Source: Pogonophryne albipinna
Lineage: Eukaryota > Chordata > Actinopteri > Perciformes > Artedidraconidae
Assembly (NCBI GenBank): GCA_028583405.1
Contig: CM053249.1
Location: forward strand, 36,593,985 to 36,657,984
Reading direction: 5' to 3'
Length of the DNA: 64,000 bases
A program made the position numbers and the translations under genes. The notes below the pieces were generated by a model that saw only the letters and a list, made by a program, of their open reading frames with translations, was not told the DNA's origin and made no database searches. Of the stretch, positions 46,766 to 59,500 are shown one piece after another (position 1 is the stretch's first letter; the number at the start of each line of letters is the position of its first letter).

Positions 46766-46995
46766 CTGTTAAGCCCTGAGCCTGTTATTCAGGTCTCAGG
46801 CTCGAAAATGACATGCCAAGAACAAATGACTATATCTTCACTTCAAAAAGGAGTAAATTAATAATCTTTTTTCTCAAAGCAACCTGTGAGTTGGATGTAG
46901 AAAAGTCAGAATCAATATAGATGTATTTATTTTAAATTAAATTCAGATTGAACATAGTAAAACAATGTAAATGATAGTTTCCGTCCAAAAAAAAC
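46766..46995. repeat. Truncated second copy of the piggyBac-like element's left part
   Basis: It matches 40616-40663 followed by 44638-44820, i.e. the host of the LTR element without that insertion. It therefore records the pre-insertion state of the sequence. It lacks the terminal TTAACC. Confidence 0.85.
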
Positions 46996-48117
46996 CCATT
47001 ACTTCTATGTATTCTTCTTTCTGTGTCTTTGTATGCACCACATATAAACAGCAAATACCTACGTAATAAAACCGATGCTGATTCTGATTTCAAGAGGGGC
47101 TGATCCAGTAGCATTCAGGGGTTTATCAAAGCATGACCATTCTCTATTGGTTCAAACAAATACATTAAAGTAATGTACTGTCAGCCTGTTTTCTTCTTTA
47201 ATATCTTGGTATTTGTTGGATTTGAATGTGTTCATATGATTATGTGTGAGAAGCAGTAAATGTTTTGCAGGGACTTCATCAGATGCCGGAGCAGAATTGA
47301 AGAGTTTGTGAGTAATATTTCAGGTGCATGTCTGTCAATGTTTCCATGGTCCCTGTCTGTCGGACCAGCTCAAAGAAAAGGACACAACAATGAGAGGATG
47401 AATAATTGTAACAGCTTGTATTTGTGCTCTGTTCTCAATGCGAGGAATATCAATGGGGGAGGCATGTGCCGGAAAACACACATGAAGATCACAAAGTTCA
47501 AACAGAATAACACCCCGCCACCCCCCCTTCAGAAACAGGAAGTCACCGCCAGTGCCAGTTAAAGATCACAAACAAATAAAAAGTAAAACAGCGTCATAGA
47601 AAACTATGTACAAATAATGGAGCGGTAAACTGAACATTGGCTGCGTTCGTGTTACTTTAAGGCTGTCTAACAGCCTTGTGATCGCTTACTGTACAATGTG
47701 ATTCAGTACGATTCATTACAAGTACAAATTCATCAGATACTTGTACTGCCAAAGAGAGAGACAGCTGGTGGCAGCCTGTGAGTTTTATCTTTTCATTGGC
47801 AGGAAGTCACGCTCCCCTGCACCAGATATAAGAGCAGACATGACAAGGTACTGTGTTCACAACAGGATGCACATAGCCTTCAAGTTAAAAAAAAGAAGCT
47901 CCTTAGGAAAGACAGCAAGTGCCTACAATTGTATTTCAAACCATCCATGAAGAATACTCCATTCAAGAAGAAGAGAACTAGATACAAGTCAGTATTCTCA
48001 GTGTGTTTCTTCTGGAAAGCAGAACAAATGTTCTGAAGTTCTAAGGTAGAAAACCCGTCCACCCACCAAACCCCAACAGCCATCCCACCACCAAATCCAA
48101 GTCATTTTTAAATCTGT
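46996..48117. other. No gene recognised
   Basis: No coding frame is credible. The stretch ends at the candidate poly(A) signal of bcl11b. Confidence 0.4.
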
Positions 48118-50637
48118 TTATTTTTATTTCATTACACCCAAGGCAGAATAAAAGTTACTAAAACTTAAGACTTTTACAATTACAGTGACAAAAACAGTTT
48201 AAGAGACCCACAATTTAAATTGGACTGCAAAAAAAAAGAAAAACAACCTTTTTTCTATTTTTGTAAAATGCCCAGGCATTCTCCAATATTACAAATACTG
48301 GTATACTTTTACAGTAAACAAGAAAAATGTAATATATATTCATATGTTTTTATATATATATATACTAAAACCCCGTCACCAAAAAAAACCCGGAAAAAAT
48401 ATAAAACAATATACACATCGCCACTACGGCATTCAGAGAAACTTCATAAGCAAAACTGAAAAAAAAAATACTTGTTTGTTCAAAACACATACACACAAAT
48501 ATTATTTTACCCTTGTACTTGTTTTAATACTGTAAACTTATTTTAAGACAGAGTGCACTAAATTCGTTTTTTTTAGTTTCTGCATTTCCTGATTTTTGTT
48601 GAGTCTCTTCCTTGACTTTTTGTGTGGCTTTTTGTTGTTGGACCGACAATTGAGGAATTTGATATATATCTATATATAGGTTTGTGCCTTTATATGTACA
48701 TATGCATACATATATACACACACACAGACACACTGATATTGTGCTGGGTACTCCTAACCTGAACTCAGCTTTATTTAATTTATATTTCCGTGGAAATGTC
48801 AAACTACAAGTTAAAGTTCACATTTTTTGTTGTTCAATTTGATGCTTCATAAAAAGTGTTGCATTTGTCTGAGACAATAAATAGGAAGATCATTATTCAA
48901 GGCACACTCATGTCAAATTGAATGGCAGTCCAAAAACTGTCCCAAATAAATTATATTTCCTTTTTTTTTTATAGTGCCAGCATTGGAAAAGCCTTGCCTA
49001 ACAACCCTGGGCACTTCAGCATCAGCAGACCCCAAAGCTCTCCACCCTTCAGCACCTTTCTGTCCAGCTCTCTCTGTGTCGGACGGGGAAATTATAAAGT
49101 GCGGATCTGTTGCTAAGAACTCTAGATTTATGAATTGACAGCAGCTATGAAGGTGGATAGGGTTATGATGTTTAAAAAAACAAAGGGGCATGGAGCGAAC
49201 TGATGTCTTACCGTTAGTCTTACTACTTCCGCTCACATTGACATATAATTTCCTCTTTTACACAAAACTGTCCTACAACTAATGGTGAAACCTTTGAGGA
49301 TTCCTATTCTTAGTGGATTCCTTAACCACATGGTGACTTCAGTAATCAGATTATACATTTATAGATCACTATGAAGATACAAGTTAACATTTACTCTACC
49401 ACTTTTCCAAAAAATGTCATGAGACATTTGAGCACAAAATGCATCGGGTTGTTGATTTTTATACATCTTAACAATAAAATCAATCAAATAAAATTTTCTG
49501 CAGGAAACTAAGAGTAGTCTGCCATGTATTCACATACATGTATCTCTCTCTAAACTAATTCATGTTATATTTACAAGCTGTGACTTCAAATATAAATTAG
49601 TCTAACCACTTTAAATTGAGGACAAAGCCTGGGCATTAGCCCTGGGGGGGGGGGGGGGGGGGGGGGCGGGGGTGTTGTACTGTCGCTAATTCCAACATAT
49701 GATGAAATGGAAATGCAGAAAAATAATCACAAAAGTAGTAAAGCTCACCCTGAGATGTCCCTGTGCTGTTGTCTGAGGCTTCATGCTCAGTTTAGTCCAT
49801 ATCAATAATGGCCTAGATCATATGGCTTGATGCAAAGTATAATGTATGGATGTTTGAATGTAAGTAAGATGGAGGGGCTGGAAAGCAGAAGATGGTTGTC
49901 GGGGCTTGGGACCACGTACCAGTCAGCAGCTGCCTTATCCAGATGTGTTTCCTCTGGTAGTTCTGTTCTCAGCAGGAACCTTGGGATCCTCTTTGATTTT
50001 AGATTTACTGTCAAATATGACGCTCAGTGCTACATATCCAATTATATTGACATGTTTTAGACTCAGTTCATGCTACAAGGATTGTTGTCCGCGTATCATC
50101 ATCACACAAAATAGACTAATTCTAGCATTCTCAGTTAACGCCACTTTCAAATTGAAGATTGAATTCAGCCTCTCTTCAAGAAATCACACGTTTAGCTTAA
50201 TATACAATTTACTACAAGCAGCGGCCAAAAAAAACAAAATTGACCTTTGTCTTCTGAAAAAACTCTCAGGATAACATGGGGTTTCAAAAAACAGAGAAAT
50301 GCTAAATCAAGTAAAACAAATATACAAAAATGCCTAAATAATAATGTACCTGCACATGCCAAAATACAAAATTGAATAAATACAGAAATTATTGCACAGT
50401 TAAAGGCTCCACATATATTATAACTCAACTGACTGATTGTTTAAAAAGGAACCCCAAATGAGGCAGTTTAGACAGCCTTAAGTGGTGTTAAGATCTCTGT
50501 TTTCTCATTTGGCAGTTTCTTAAAAACACAAAATTTACCCAAAATGAACATTTCAGAAAAAGAGTATCCAGCTACCCCATTTTGTTAGTTTTTTTTAGTC
50601 AAAGTGTGACGCAAAGTCTGGAAAGAGAGACCCCAAT
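48118..50637 (-). other. bcl11b: Probable bcl11b 3' UTR
   Basis: The stretch lies directly downstream of the bcl11b stop codon. It is transposon-free and A/T-rich, as usual for this gene's long 3' UTR. AATAAA signals on the minus strand are at 48771-48776 and 48118-48123; the lower one is taken as the limit. A 23-base G run (49644-49666, C run in the transcript) lies inside. Without transcript data the end is a guess. Confidence 0.45.
49644..49672. repeat. Poly(G) run
   Basis: Twenty-three consecutive G, one C, then five G. In the bcl11b sense it is a C run. Confidence 0.97.
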
Positions 50638-52637
50638 TTATGTTCTTTCGGCTTCTTCAATTTTGACTTCATTTGTCATCAAATGTTCACCATGCCACTT
50701 TTTCATATGTTTTTCCAAGGTGCTGTACACGCTGAAGGGCATTTGGCAAATGTCACAGCGGTAGACATCCTTCCCATGCTGGCCGTGTGTCTTCATGTGG
50801 CGTGTGAGCTTGGAGCTCTGGGCACAGGCATAGTTGCACAGGTCACACTTGTAGGGCCTCTCACCTGTGTGGCTGCGCCGGTGCACCGTCAGGTTGCTAC
50901 AGTTCTTGAACACCTTGCCGCAGTATTCGCAGGTGTCGCACCTCCTGCTATCCTTGGAGCCAGGCCTGCCTGAACCTCCACCCAGGTGAGGCGTGCTGCC
51001 TCCACTGGCGGTGCCGCTGCGTCCTGAAAGACCTCCATCCAGCAGGTCACCCGGAGGCGTTGAAAACCGCAAGCTGCCGTTCTCGGACGAGTGCTCAGAG
51101 GAGGTGGCGAAGGGCGATTGTCTGGAGTCAGTGAAGCCGAGGAAAGGGTCTTTGATGAAGTGGCGTGAGGCAGCATAGCCCACCAACCACTGGGAGTACA
51201 CGTTCTCGGAGGGAATATGGGGTGCTGGGGGAATGTCCAAGTCCTTCTCAATCTTGATCCTCTTATTTGAGGAGATGGACAGGCTGGGGCTGGTGATAGG
51301 GGTGGGCTTACGTGGAAACAGGCCTGAGAAAGAGTCAACGGAGCCACAGTTCCGGCCATTAATGGTGGTCCTCTCTTCCTGCTGGTGGTGGTGGTTTATC
51401 TCCCCAGCCACTGAGTCCTCATCCCCTGTGTCCCTCAGGCCATCGGAACCCCTCTTGGTGAAGGGCATCCTTTTTCGATTGTCAACTATTAAATTATTGT
51501 ACTGCTGAATAGAGTTTAGACCCCCACCTTCCACCATTTTCTCAAGGGCGAGTGATGGCTTGTCCTCTGAGGGCAGTTTAGAGCCGTTCTCCCTGTTCCT
51601 GAAGAACTCACACTCCATGCTGAAGTTGGACTCTGGTCGACTCTCATTCTCAAGTTCCTCTTCTTCTTCCTCCTCTTCTTCTTCCTCGTTGCCTTCCCCC
51701 TGGAAGTCCCCATCACGATTCTTCATGCCTTCACCTGTGACATCACTGGTGCCGGGCTCTGGGGAGCTTGTGGTGGACAGTCCATCATCTGAGCGCCCTG
51801 TCAGGGATCCAGCCTTGTGCATGTGGGTCTTCATGTGGCGCTTCAGCTTGCTTGCCTGAGAGCAAGCGTGGTCACACAACTGGCACTTGTATGGTTTTTC
51901 TCCAGTATGGCTGCGCCGATGCACCACCAAGTTGCTCTGGAACTTGAAGGTCTTACCGCAGAACTCACAGGACTTGACTTTGTTCTGTGTCTGGGGAGGG
52001 GTGGTGCTGTTTAGGGGCATCGGCGGTAAGGGAGGGGTGCTCAGAAAAGGTGATTTTGGCCCAGGCTGGAAGGGATTGGGGTTTAGCAGTCGGTGCATAG
52101 GGTTGGACCTGCTGGGGGACAAAGGTGGAGTGGTGTTGTTGTTGTTCCCTGCCAACTCACGTAACCGCCTGGAGAAGTCCATGGACTGGGACTCCATGGC
52201 CATGGGCGTTAGCCGCATCACCCTCTCAAAGGCACTGGGGTGCTGTGATATGAGGCCCATTTCCTCTGCGCTAAGGCGTTCCAGTCGATGGGGGTCCAGG
52301 TGGTGGCGGGGAGGCGGGCTGATGAATGGAGGCGTGTTGGGAAGTCGGTTCTCCATAAAGCCTGGGGGAGGCTCCCGGAGCAGGGGTCCCGCCATCCTCA
52401 ATAGGTGAAACGGGTTGTTGTCCCCGAGAAAGTTGGTGAGGGGGGACTGCGGGATGGAGTCGTTGCACATGGGTGGAGGCATAGCGAGGCGCGGGGTAAG
52501 GGCAGTGTTTGAGGGGTTGGACTCCAGGTATATCCGAATGCCGTGGCTATTCTGGGCATGCTGCAGCAGGAACCAGGCGCTGGGGAAGGGCTGCTTACAT
52601 GTGGTACATATATAGCTGGAAGGCTCATCCCTGCCAC
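50638..52637 (-). CDS. bcl11b: BCL11B (CTIP2) zinc-finger transcription factor, last coding exon
   Basis: Encodes the C-terminal ~665 residues of BCL11B, a nuclear repressor that recruits chromatin-remodelling partners and directs T-cell commitment, subcerebral neuron and skin development. Zinc fingers are: one C2H2 near the exon start (52540-52614, [19 protein letters not shown]), a pair at 51828-51977 (CEFCGKTF, then [14 protein letters not shown]), and three at 50681-50944 ([39 protein letters not shown]). An acidic Glu run (51655-51692) sits between. The C-terminus reads [17 protein letters not shown]. '[17 protein letters not shown]', 'ENESRPE' and the C-terminus favour BCL11B over BCL11A. 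Length matches the single large last exon of vertebrate homologues. Earlier exons, with the N-terminal repressor motif, are outside the window. Which teleost duplicate this is cannot be told. Confidence 0.95.
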
Positions 52638-52665
52638 CTGCAACATGAAGAGAAAGAAACACATC
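52638..52665 (-). other. bcl11b: Splice acceptor of the bcl11b last exon
   Basis: On the minus strand a pyrimidine-rich tract (TTTCTTTCTCTTCATGTTG) ends in CAG at 52638. A second AG at 52631 is possible but lies 7 nt further and would change the frame of the upstream exon junction, so the first is preferred. Confidence 0.75.
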
Positions 52666-53010
52666 AAATACTGCAGCTGACAACACCATCACGTATACTG
52701 CACTCTCACAACTTCAGGCAGAAATGAAGAAGCATATCTGATATGAAGAGTGAAAAATGAAACAAATGATTGGGTAAAGGTCAAATCTACCTTATTCATT
52801 AATCAATATCTCATTACCGTTTTTGGAATTTACAACAACATTGCAGTGATTGAACTTAATTGGCTGAAAAGCAGTGAAATAAGTGTGTATGGTCCTTGTA
52901 ATGCATTGGCTCATCATGTTGTCACATAAACGCTACGTACTGATCACACGTGCCTTTTCACAGTGGATTGGCCCAAAGGTACTTAATCCTAGTACTGAAT
53001 CTTGAATATC
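52666..53010 (-). other. bcl11b intron, 3' part
   Basis: No gene or repeat is visible between the acceptor and the small hAT relic. The whole stretch above 52637 should be the intron before the last exon. Confidence 0.6.
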
Positions 53011-53059
53011 CAGTGGCGAGCTGTCAGGGCCTAGGTATAAAAGTCACGGCTCGCCACTG
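53011..53059. mobile_element. 49-bp hAT relic with perfect TSD
   Basis: The ends are cagtggcgag and ctcgccactg, inverted copies of each other. An 8-bp TSD, tgaatatc, flanks it exactly (53003-53010 and 53060-53067). The ends equal the end of the repeats at 497-884 and 4878-5296. Only about 29 bp lie between the terminal repeats. Confidence 0.85.
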
Positions 53060-53314
53060 TGAATATCGCTACAGTTACAAGCACCCACTTCTGAAGGGTT
53101 GAGGATGGCAAATTAGTTTTCAGCCAACATACAATTATTTAGTAGGGCTCTTTGCTTTTTGCCTTTACTGATATTGTCTAAAGATTAGGAAAGGGGGAAA
53201 AGAGGGGATGACATGCGGGCCCCTGCTTTGAATGTGACTCCAGGGCTGCTGCTGCTGCTGCGGCGGGGGTATAGGAGTGGCCCTAAATGGTGAGCTACTA
53301 TCATTCTGTGCACA

Positions 53315-53386
53315 TTATATTTGATTTTGTTCATACACACATCTAAGTGGAGTCTTAGATGTGTGTATGAACAAAATCAAATATAA
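53315..53386. repeat. Perfect 33-bp palindrome with 6-nt loop
   Basis: The arms 53315-53347 and 53354-53386 are exact inverse copies, with tggagt between. In RNA of either strand this would be a 33-bp hairpin. Confidence 0.95.
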
Positions 53387-53497
53387 TCAAAAACAATGTG
53401 TGTAATAAAATGATAACGGGTCAGTAATGTTTCATACATTTTTAATACCATTAAAGAATAAACAATTAGTAATTAAAATATTACATCATCTCTGAGA

Positions 53498-53612
<115 letters not shown>

Positions 53613-53693
53613 CGTTTGTTAAGGAGGAAAGTCAAAATGCAGAACAGCTGTTCATCTCCACAGTTCTTTTGAGTCTATTGACTTAATTATAGT

Positions 53694-53699
<6 letters not shown>

Positions 53700-53788
<89 letters not shown>
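53700..53788. repeat. (AC)n microsatellite
   Basis: An uninterrupted AC array of 89 bp, about 90 bp from the TG array and inverse to it. Confidence 0.97.
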
Positions 53789-53789
<1 letters not shown>

Positions 53790-54191
53790 ACCCACGCTGT
53801 TTCACTGCTCGATCTTAAGACCTTGTACACTACAAACAGAAACACTCCCCCCTCTCTCCCTCTGTTCGCTCGACCAATTGATCGATGATTAATACTGGAG
53901 AGAGAGATGATTTACAGCTGTATGTATCATTTTTCTTTCCTCTTGTTTTTTGTTTGTCTGTTGTATCTCCTTATTGGCAAAACAGATGTATTGATTTAAA
54001 ATCTAAATGGACATATACAGTATTTGATTTGAAAGGACTTGAGAACATGTTCTTCTCTGTCCAACAATTAGAGCAAATGGTGTGTGTTATAGTGTGTTAA
54101 AGAAACAGCGACACAGTGTGTGTTTCTGCACCGAAGAGCCATTTCTCTTCGGCTGCAGTAAAGGAGCAGATCGTGTATTTTCTTTGGGGAA

Positions 54192-54195
<4 letters not shown>

Positions 54196-54230
<35 letters not shown>

Positions 54231-54231
54231 G
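54196..54231. repeat. (TG)n microsatellite, short
   Basis: About 36 bp of TG with one CG step near the end. A similar TG/CG mixed tract lies at 54457-54500. Confidence 0.9.
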
Positions 54232-54239
54232 CTTGCGCT

Positions 54240-55379
54240 CTCCCGGGGGAAGGGAGTCCAACGCAGATGGCAAATAAAGTATGCAGCCCGAGGCGAGAGC
54301 ACATTATGCTAATTCTAATGTCAGCTGTACTTTAATATACGACTCTATTTAATCACCCCATTATTTCCTATTTCCATATGAAACACCAGAGAGAGAGGGA
54401 GCTGCTCATCACTTGATTTGGAAGAATGAAGAAACCCATGTTTTATGGAGTGCTGTGTGTGTGCGTGTGTGTGCGTGTGTGTGCGTGTGCGCGTGTGTGT
54501 GAATACGAAAACACACTCCTCCCTCCTCACCAGCATACTCTCTTGGTTTCTCTCCTGTCTGTGTTTCTGAACACAGACAGGAGAAGACACACTCAAGCAA
54601 TCAGACACACATTTTAAATGTATAATTATAAAGGTTTTTCTAAGCATTGTTAAACACTTGCTGTGACTTTATCAGCATGTTATATTGTTGAGAAAATAAG
54701 ACAAGACTAAAAAAACCTCAAAGACATTTTAAAAGTGTTTAGCAAATTGTAGATTGTGAAGTTTATGTGAAATCATCTCAGTTGAAACTTAAGTACAATT
54801 AAGAAAAAAGGGATTATAAACATTAGATTTTTGGAATCAGAACATAAATAGATTTAAACCCTTCTGCATAGTTTAGCCTTAAAACATTGTTAAAACATAG
54901 TTGGTATAAACAGACCAAATGTTTCCGCAGCAGTGCAGTGAAAGTGTATCTTACTGTCTGCCTCCAGTAGAGGGGTCCTGATGCACCAGCAGTCCTGAGG
55001 TTAGCCTGTGGCTGCACAAATGGAAGCTACTGAAGCCTCTACAAACAGCTGCCATCATTATTTTGTATATGATGTGTTAAATATCCCTCTTTGCTAATTT
55101 ATGCATAATTCGTTATTTGTTTCCTTTTACTACACATATGCTAAATCTTTGGGAGCATCTCGTTAATACTGGAAATACAACATTACGTTTCAAAATGGGT
55201 GAAATTTGCCTATACATCTTATTGAGATGACTGCTCCAACTCTTTTAGAAAAACGATGGATCATGTATCAGTGTGTGTAATGTGTAGGAGGAGAGCCCCC
55301 AGCCTTCAGCAGCACTTCCACGTTCTCTATCCTCTCCTTCCTGCTTCAGTCACACAATATAAAACTCTCATTACTCACT
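54240..55379. other. Intron sequence, no gene
   Basis: AT-rich sequence without a coding frame. 54300-54380 has a dense run of TAAT/ATTA-like words and could be regulatory, by appearance only. Confidence 0.35.
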
Positions 55380-55720
55380 GATTCCAGTTTTCACTATGAT
55401 TGAATTTGCCATAATTGCTGCGCTGAGGCGTACAAGAGAGAGAGAGCGGCTAGCCATCGGTGCGAAGGTCAACTGGCAGTTAGCGGCGTTCATTCTCATC
55501 TCAGTGTATTCATCTGGGGCAGCTAATGGCCCAATTCACCCCCCCGCTCCACTCAATAAATATTGCTTGAATTACGGGTTAAATAGCTCAATTAAATCAC
55601 AGCTATTACAGATGAGGGTGGCGGGGGGGATTAGAGAGGGATTCAAATCTGTGCAATTAGGAGGAAGTGCAGATCAGCGCGGAGTGTGCGATTAGTGTAG
55701 CGAGTGTCAAATGGTTATTC
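55380..55720. promoter_or_regulatory. Candidate conserved intronic enhancer
   Basis: The stretch is free of simple repeats and of mixed composition, with several homeodomain-type words (CAATTA, TTAATT, GATTAG) and blocks such as 'agctcaattaaatcacagct'. This look is typical of conserved non-coding elements in introns of developmental transcription factors. No comparison could be made. Confidence 0.35.
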
Positions 55721-56846
55721 TACATCATGTTTCTCAGTGGCCGGTGGCCAGAGGGAAGACACAGAGGAGCGCTCTCATCTGTGTCTCACCTCCTCTACGG
55801 ATACTTTTTATTCAATCATTCCATTTACACTTTCACTCTTCTTTTCTTCTCCCCATTCACTCAACTCAGATTGAGCCTTTATTAATTGGTGCTGTTCTGG
55901 CAACAGTTATTCTAAACTCTATTGTTTGCAGGCCAAAGTGTAATGTGGTTTTTATCACAAGGAAATAGTTCAAGTGTGTGCAATCGAAGAAATGAGAACT
56001 GTTAACAGACTGAGATGACAATTTGGAAATATTGCCCACAAATGTCTGAATTTAAGGCGATTCAATTAAACAATCTCTTATTTATAGATTTTTTTCTAGA
56101 AACTCAATCAAAGCCAGACCATGTGCTCTCATTAAATATGTTACTTTATCTTGATTTGGTCAATCAGATGGTGATATAGTTGAAGCCATTACTAACGATG
56201 TGTCCAGGGGTTTGAGGTAAAGTATGAAGCATTTTTATTTGAGCAAAACTGCACACAATGCACAACGTGGAGAGGAAGTGAGAGTTAATGGAGGCCCCAG
56301 GGTCCCACAGTAGGTTTGACCGGAACCCTAACCTCTTCATGAGTAAAATAATGACTTTAGTGTTTTTGTATTAAAACTGGCTTAATATTGTCAATTGAGA
56401 CTGCAGAACTGCATACAACAATAAAGCATATAGTGTATTATTATATCATATCAAGCTTATATCAGGATAATATGATTTAGCTGGAGGCCAATCAATGATA
56501 ACATTGGATTCATAACATCAGGTCAGCATTGAGACATTCACACAAGGGTCCAGCTGCTGCGGTAACCTTGACTCTTGATGTTTCCTCAGTGTTCAAACAC
56601 AATGAGTTCTGATCCTCTACTCTCATTCATCCCTCTGGTTAGTGTAGTACAGTCCTCTCTCCTTCACCCTGAGCTCTCAATCAAGGAGGCTTACGACCCT
56701 CGTGCTGTACAGTAGCCCCCGCTCCCCCGTCCAATCAAAAGTGGATCAGAAACCTGAGCTGGTTAGCATACAGGATGTGCAGCAGAGCAATGTCAGGGGG
56801 AGGCATTTACATACAGAACAACGCTGACATGAGCCAAGGGTACAAG

Positions 56847-56847
<1 letters not shown>
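55721..56847. other. Intron sequence, no gene
   Basis: No coding frame or transposon end is recognised. Confidence 0.4.

Positions 56848-56896
<49 letters not shown>
56848..56896. repeat. (TG)n microsatellite
   Basis: About 49 bp of TG. A 16-base C run follows at 57009-57024. Confidence 0.95.
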
Positions 56897-56897
<1 letters not shown>

Positions 56898-57402
56898 GTT
56901 CCCCTCTTGGCCTTTTGTCGCATATGTAAAACGTTTCTTGTCACTTAGTTATTTTTTTTGCATTATTAATTCTGAAGTGTCATTAAAATGTTTGTGATCA
57001 GGAGGTGACCCCCCCCCCCCCCCCACCACCACCCCGATACACAAAACAAATCCTCACCTTGCATGGCTAATGTCTTGTTTATCAGCAAAGCACAGCTACA
57101 CTGACATGCAAATGAGCTGTGTGTGTGTTATCATCTCTTTAAACACGCTACACACTCTTACAGGTGTAAACACATGGCTCTATGCAACAGTTCAAACAAG
57201 ATAAATACACATGTTGGTTTATAGGTTTGCTTGTGGGAAGTTAAAGAGTGTGCATGTGTTTCCTCCTATTGAGATCATTTCAAAAAGCAGACGTCCGGTC
57301 CCCAAGAAGTCTGTTAGTTCTGAGTGAAGTGGTTTGAGAGTCTTCCAACAGGCATTTTTAATTGGCTATAATAGCTCGCAACTAAAATCACTACAGGACC
57401 AC

Positions 57403-57403
<1 letters not shown>

Positions 57404-57457
<54 letters not shown>
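57404..57457. repeat. (CAG)18 trinucleotide array
   Basis: Eighteen uninterrupted CAG units on the plus strand, CTG in the bcl11b transcript sense, inside the intron. Confidence 0.97.
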
Positions 57458-57458
<1 letters not shown>

Positions 57459-58008
57459 TTTAATGAAATGGCCCTAACTGTACGGAAATGAGAATCTCAC
57501 ATGTTAATTCCAGTTTATGCTTTATCATAAAGTCACTGAGTCACAGCGAGCAGCTCCTTGAGCTCTGCTCGGCCAGACTAAAAAGTCCTTGTGAAAAAAC
57601 TGAGTCGATCATCAGCTGGGGTTCCATCCAAAGGTACTTACATTTTTGTGAATTGTGATATTTCCAAACTAAGAGCTGCATGGAAAAAATGAATATTTGC
57701 TTTTGAAAATGTGAAGCTTTAATAAGGAATCTGGAAGAAGGAAAAGAGTGTGCTTCTTGAAAACAAGAGCTGATGTATAAAAATGTCCCATGTACACATC
57801 TCAGATAACACACTAAATATAAAAACAATTTGAAGTCTTCTGTTAAAAGCTAAGTTATTCACAAATAATAATAATAACAACAATGTGTGAAAGACTCAAA
57901 GCACTCCCTGCTGTGTGTCTTTATTTCAGCTGATGGACTCCTGCTTAACTCCCATTTCAAGCTTTGGTAAAACTGACAGTTTGCTGCAAACAGAGCCAGT
58001 GTTGGTAC

Positions 58009-58120
<112 letters not shown>

Positions 58121-58367
58121 CAAGCCCTGGCAGACAAGGCAAGGCAAGAAAGAGAGGGATGGGGCTTTTAGCATTCTTGTGTTATGAATCTTAAGGAAGG
58201 CTTAGCTAATCATAACCATGTTCAAATGCATTTAGCTCGTCAGGGAGAGGGGCAGCGACGAGGGGAGACGAGGGGGGGGGGACTGTCTCACACAACATGC
58301 CAAGAAAAAGTAAGTCTGAGTGTTGTAGTCACAATCAGGAGTTGAGATGCGATTCCAAACAAACTGC

Positions 58368-58495
<128 letters not shown>

Positions 58496-58784
58496 CCTGT
58501 TCACAAATGAGAGGGATTACCTGAAGAGAGTGCCAGAGCGTACGGGCTAATCCCACACACTGGCCCGCACCGCTGCACCTGGGAGTGTGTGTGGATCTGT
58601 GTGTGTACTTGATTGTGTGAATGTGAGGGATGTAGTGGCAGAAAGGGCTCTATAGGGGCATCGTCCCCCAAACACAGCCCCTCTGGGGCCAGTGGCTCCA
58701 CTAATCCTGGACACACACACGTGCAGGATGCGCCTGGTACTTGTCACTGGGCATGTCTACATTGTCCCGAGATGGGGAATGGTC

Positions 58785-58888
58785 CACACACACGCACACA
58801 CACGCACACACACACGCACGCACGCACACACACACGCACACACACGCACACACACACACACACACACGCACACACACACGCACACTCA

Positions 58889-58927
<39 letters not shown>
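58785..58927. repeat. Compound (CA)n/(CG)-interrupted microsatellite
   Basis: A CA array with scattered CG and CT steps, older than the pure arrays. Confidence 0.95.
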
Positions 58928-58929
<2 letters not shown>

Positions 58930-59329
58930 CTATGCTACATACAGTGAATACGTGTGTTGAAGGAAGAGAGTTCCTTTGTTCCTGTTCCTTGAACATTATA
59001 ATAATACTTTTCTGTTGGTGTAATTCAACGTTTTATTGGGAAGTCAGATGACTTATTTAAAGACACAGTGTTGATAAAGGTATCACAGAACACCATCTGA
59101 TGTGATTCATCAGGAAGCAGAACGTGATGGTGTCTCTGCTGCAGGTTCAGTCATAGACATGCTGTCACACGAAGAGTTGTCTGGCTCTCTGTTGTCACAA
59201 GAGATAAACTCTGCCATGAGCCTGGTCTGACCCCCCCCCCCCTGTTGCCTATCCTATTCAAGCCCTCTCCCCCCTCCACTTACAGTACATACAGCTCGTC
59301 CAAACTACCCAGGATCTCCTGGAACTCAC

Positions 59330-59500
<171 letters not shown>

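Noticed and set aside
50889..51359. Antisense and shifted frames over the bcl11b exon
   Set aside because: They overlap the zinc-finger coding frame, which has clear homology; they are by-products.
50638..52637. Assignment to BCL11A
   Set aside because: The C-terminus, the sequence around the acidic run and the [15 protein letters not shown] stretch fit BCL11B better.
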